From assembly GCA_019419555.1 (NCBI GenBank), contig DXZR01000033.1, positions 1 through 23,555 on the forward strand: a stretch of DNA of 23,555 nucleotides, read 5' to 3'. Position numbers and translations under genes: made by a program. Positions 21,070-23,555 of the stretch are shown piece by piece (position 1 is the stretch's first letter; each line of letters starts with the position of its first letter). The notes beneath the pieces were generated by a model. It worked only from the letters and a program-made list of their open reading frames with translations. It did not search any database and was not told the origin of the DNA. This DNA comes from Collinsella sp. (lineage in GTDB: Bacteria > Actinomycetota > Coriobacteriia > Coriobacteriales > Coriobacteriaceae).

Positions 21070-22264
21070 GGCAGGCGATAATCTCATCCGAAAGATCGAG
21101 GGCGGAATTGGTCACAGCGTCCATATCGTAATAACGATACTCGGCCAGACGACCCACGGGGTGGAAGTTCGTCAGGTTCTGGACGCGCTCAAGATAGCGC
21201 TCATAGAGTTCACGATTCTCAGGCTCAAGAATGGCGTAGTACGGCGTCTCACCCGAGCCGGGCGTATAGGCCTTGGAGTACTCCTTCATGATGGTGGTCT
21301 TGCCGGGCAAAACCTGACCGGTCATGTTCTTGAACTCGGTGATGCGCGTGTAGTCCTCGCTCGTGGTGTAGTTGACGGTGCCCACGGGCTGGAACTGATC
21401 CATATCGAGCGTCTCGAACTTCATATCGAGCGTGCGGTACGGCAGCGCACCCAGGTCGAGGTTGAACAGCTCGTCGAGTGGACCGGTGTAGACGATCTCG
21501 CCACCATAGACCTTGCCGTCGATCTTGACGGTAGTCTCGTCGATCTCAAAGAGGTCACGGGCGTCTACGTCACAGAATACGTCGATCAAATCGTGATCGA
21601 GCATATGCTCGAACAGCGCGGTATAGCCGTCCTGCGGCATGCCCTGGAAAGGAGCCTGCGGGAAGTAGCGATCGTCATCGCCCACAAAGACGGGAACGCG
21701 GCCAGTGATCGAGGGGTCGATCTGGTCGGGCGTCTGGCCCCACTGCTTCATGGTGTAATGCAAAAAGACGTTCTCGTAGACGTAATCGGCGACCTCGGCA
21801 AGATCCGGGTCGTTCTTCTTACGCAGCTCCATAATGGGCACCTTGACATCCTTGCCAAAGGTCTCCACGAGCTTCTGATACAGCTCCTCGCCGCGCTCGT
21901 CACCAAAGGCGAGCTTGAGACTCGCATGGTTGAAGGGCACGGGCATAAGGGTACCGTTGATGTTGGCGAGCACCTTGTGCTGATAATCCGTCCACTTGGT
22001 AAAGCGCGACAGGAAGTTATGCACGCGCTCGTTAAAGGTATGGTAGATGTGCGGGCCATACTCGTGGACAAGGATTCCCGCCTCGTCAGTGCAGTCGAAG
22101 GCATTGCCCGCAATGTGGCTACGGCGCTCCAAAACGGCAACACGATAGCCGATGGTCTCGGCAAGACGGCGGGCGCAAACGGCACCGGCATATCCAGCAC
22201 CGACGACAATCATGTCGTACGCGCCGGCGTTATAGCCTTCAGGCAGGCCTGAGGTAATCTGCAT
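21062..22264 (-). CDS. glf: UDP-galactopyranose mutase
   Basis: A 400-residue flavoprotein that interconverts UDP-galactopyranose and UDP-galactofuranose, the donor for Galf-containing surface glycans. The FAD-binding VVGAGYAGAVCARRL (20-34) is preceded by 17 extra residues compared with many Glf proteins. Family motifs ERRSHIAGNAFD, HEYGPHIYHT, PVPFN, FLHYTMKQWG and FQGMPQDGYTALF follow in order. AGGAG lies 5 nt before the ATG at 22264, which supports the longer start. It is the first gene of a two-gene unit with the glycosyltransferase, behind a promoter divergent from pta. The rest of a polysaccharide locus is not in the window. Confidence 0.95.
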   Translation of the reverse strand: MQITSGLPEGYNAGAYDMIVVGAGYAGAVCARRLAETIGYRVAVLERRSHIAGNAFDCTDEAGILVHEYGPHIYHTFNERVHNFLSRFTKWTDYQHKVLANINGTLMPVPFNHASLKLAFGDERGEELYQKLVETFGKDVKVPIMELRKKNDPDLAEVADYVYENVFLHYTMKQWGQTPDQIDPSITGRVPVFVGDDDRYFPQAPFQGMPQDGYTALFEHMLDHDLIDVFCDVDARDLFEIDETTVKIDGKVYGGEIVYTGPLDELFNLDLGALPYRTLDMKFETLDMDQFQPVGTVNYTTSEDYTRITEFKNMTGQVLPGKTTIMKEYSKAYTPGSGETPYYAILEPENRELYERYLERVQNLTNFHPVGRLAEYRYYDMDAVTNSALDLSDEIIACHA

Positions 22265-22342
22265 CGATACTCCTTGTCAAAAGCCACGGGCTCGTTAGCT
22301 GGGCTTTTCTCGAACATTCTTCGAGACATATTTATCAGAGCG

Positions 22343-22368
22343 ATTATAGCGCTAATGCGTCCTATAAT
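22343..22368. promoter_or_regulatory. Divergent -10 boxes for glf and pta
   Basis: A perfect TATAAT on the minus strand (22348 to 22343) and another on the plus strand (22363-22368) face away from each other, 14 bp apart. Each -35 region would overlap the other promoter's -10 box, so polymerase at one should exclude the other. Neither has a good -35 hexamer. Confidence 0.55.
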
Positions 22369-22421
22369 GAGCTTGCCACACAAGGAAAGCTCAAGCACCG
22401 CGGCGTACATAATTGAAAGGT

Positions 22422-22442
22422 AAACCCGCTAGCAGCGGGTTT
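22422..22442 (+). terminator. Hairpin in the pta leader
   Basis: A perfect 9-bp stem AAACCCGCT/AGCGGGTTT with a 3-nt loop lies about 50 nt downstream of the pta -10 box and 53 nt before the ATG. The tail is TTTATTCG. It resembles a short terminator and could attenuate pta, but no leader peptide or alternative antiterminator pairing is obvious. Confidence 0.5.
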
Positions 22443-22495
22443 ATTCGTGTACAGCCGAGGGCCTGGAGCTTAGCGAAACGCTTGTAAGGAGTAAC

Positions 22496-23476
22496 ATGAG
22501 CGATTTCCTAAACCGTATGAAGTCTGCCGCCAAGGCCGACCTTAAGACCATCGTCCTGCCCGAGGGCGAGGATCCGCGTACCATCGTCGCGGCAAACAAA
22601 ATCATCGAGGAGGGCCTGGCAAAGCTCGTCATCCTGGGCAACCCTGACGAGATCGACGTTCCCGGCGCTACCGTCATCGATCCGCGCAACGCCGAGAAGC
22701 ACGAGGAGTACGCGCAGAAGTTTGCCGAGCTCCGCGCCAAGAAGGGTGTCACCATCGAGCAGGCTCGCGCCCAGGTGATGGACGCCACCTACTTTGGCAC
22801 CATGATGGTCAAGATGGGCGACGCCGACGGCCTGGTCTCCGGCGCCTGCCACTCCACCGCCGACACCCTGCGCCCCGCGTTGCAGATCCTCAAGACCGCC
22901 CCGGGCACCAAGCTGGTCTCGGCCTTCTTCGTGATGTGCACCGACACTCCGCAGTTCGGTACAGACGGCACGCTGATTTTTGCCGACTGCGGCCTCAACA
23001 TCAACCCGTCCTCCGACGAGCTCTCCGAGATCGCCATCGCCTCGGCCCACTCCTGGTCCACCTTCATGGGCAACGTTGAGCCGCACGTGGCCATGCTCTC
23101 CTACTCCACCATGGGCTCCGCCGGTGGCGAGGTCGCCAAGAAGGTCCAGGAGGCCGTGAAATTCTGCAAGGAGAAGGCTCCCGAGCTCGCCATCGACGGC
23201 GACCTGCAGCTCGATGCCGCTATCGTCCCCACCGTCGCCCAGCTCAAGGCTCCCGGCTCCTCCGTCGCCGGTAAGGCCAACGTGCTCGTGTTCCCCGACC
23301 TCGAGGCTGGCAACATCGGCTACAAGCTGGTCCAGCGCTTCGCTGGCGCTGACGCCTACGGCCCCATCCTGCAGGGCATCGCCAAGCCGGTCAACGACCT
23401 GTCGCGCGGCTGCTCTGCCGACGACATCGTGGGTGTCGTGGCCATCACCGCCGTCCAGGCTCAGATGGCTGAGTAG
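22496..23476 (+). CDS. pta: Phosphate acetyltransferase
   Basis: A 326-residue phosphotransacetylase of the short (about 330-residue) type, which converts acetyl-CoA and phosphate to acetyl phosphate and CoA. With acetate kinase this gives ATP and acetate in fermenting anaerobes. Typical segments are TIVLPEGEDPRTIVAA (18-33), DGLVSGACHSTADTLRPALQ (110-129), SYSTMGSAGG and DLEAGNIGYKLVQRFAGADAYGPILQG. AAGGAG lies 5-6 nt before the ATG. The gene has a leader hairpin and a promoter divergent from glf. The 79 nt after the stop reach the window edge without a recognisable gene; ackA commonly follows pta and may begin just outside. Confidence 0.96.
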   Translation: MSDFLNRMKSAAKADLKTIVLPEGEDPRTIVAANKIIEEGLAKLVILGNPDEIDVPGATVIDPRNAEKHEEYAQKFAELRAKKGVTIEQARAQVMDATYFGTMMVKMGDADGLVSGACHSTADTLRPALQILKTAPGTKLVSAFFVMCTDTPQFGTDGTLIFADCGLNINPSSDELSEIAIASAHSWSTFMGNVEPHVAMLSYSTMGSAGGEVAKKVQEAVKFCKEKAPELAIDGDLQLDAAIVPTVAQLKAPGSSVAGKANVLVFPDLEAGNIGYKLVQRFAGADAYGPILQGIAKPVNDLSRGCSADDIVGVVAITAVQAQMAE

Positions 23477-23555
23477 CGGACATATCCCCTCGGGACCCTA
23501 CAGGGTAAAGCTCTGAAAACGTCCTCGGACATGCATGAAACCCCCGCTGCGCACT

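Noticed and set aside
1..23555. CRISPR arrays, tRNA genes, phage attachment sites or a replication origin
   Set aside because: I looked for regularly spaced repeats, tRNA T-arm patterns and clustered DnaA boxes and saw none that held up.

Overview
The window looks like chromosome from a Collinsella-type bacterium (Coriobacteriia, anaerobic gut Actinobacteria). This is an inference: it rests on GC-rich coding sequence with AT-richer promoters, an arginine deiminase (ADI) gene set, a UPF0371/DUF1846 protein, anaerobic acetate metabolism (pta), and long hairpins that I associate with this group. I could not run a search. I recognise no tRNA or rRNA gene, transposase, phage gene or CRISPR array.

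Layout. Positions 1-322 are non-coding and carry what look like two NrdR boxes at the left edge, probably belonging to a gene outside the window, and a strong terminator. From 323 to 5176 the minus strand carries xerD behind pyrG (2 nt apart), a small winged-helix protein, and a DUF1846 protein. A 570-bp hairpin-rich gap follows. From 5747 to 12803 the minus strand carries an ADI region, in transcription order: arcA copy 2, an ArcT-like aminotransferase, arcA copy 1, arcB, and a YfcC-family transporter that probably exchanges arginine and ornithine. The two arcA copies appear identical over 1,300 bp including the 5' leader, yet their promoters have diverged except for a spaced motif. No carbamate kinase gene is present, so the last, ATP-forming step of the pathway must be encoded elsewhere.

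From 13364 to 19667 the plus strand carries ppk1 (with an unusual C-terminal tail), a TrmA/RlmD-type RNA methyltransferase, a DJ-1/PfpI protein overlapping a Maf pyrophosphatase, and a P1 (DmpA-like) peptidase. A convergent gap at 19668-20037 holds two large nested hairpins that share a conserved core but have different outer arms. Each core is oriented with the gene it follows. The minus strand then carries glf (UDP-galactopyranose mutase) overlapping a family 2 glycosyltransferase, presumably for galactofuranose-containing surface glycan. A divergent promoter region separates glf from pta on the plus strand.

The most interesting signals are the paired core-plus-variable-arm 3' elements, the apparently homogenised arcA copies with a CCGTTC-N15-CCGTTC promoter motif, the predicted NrdR control at the left edge, and the hairpin-rich gap behind the transporter.
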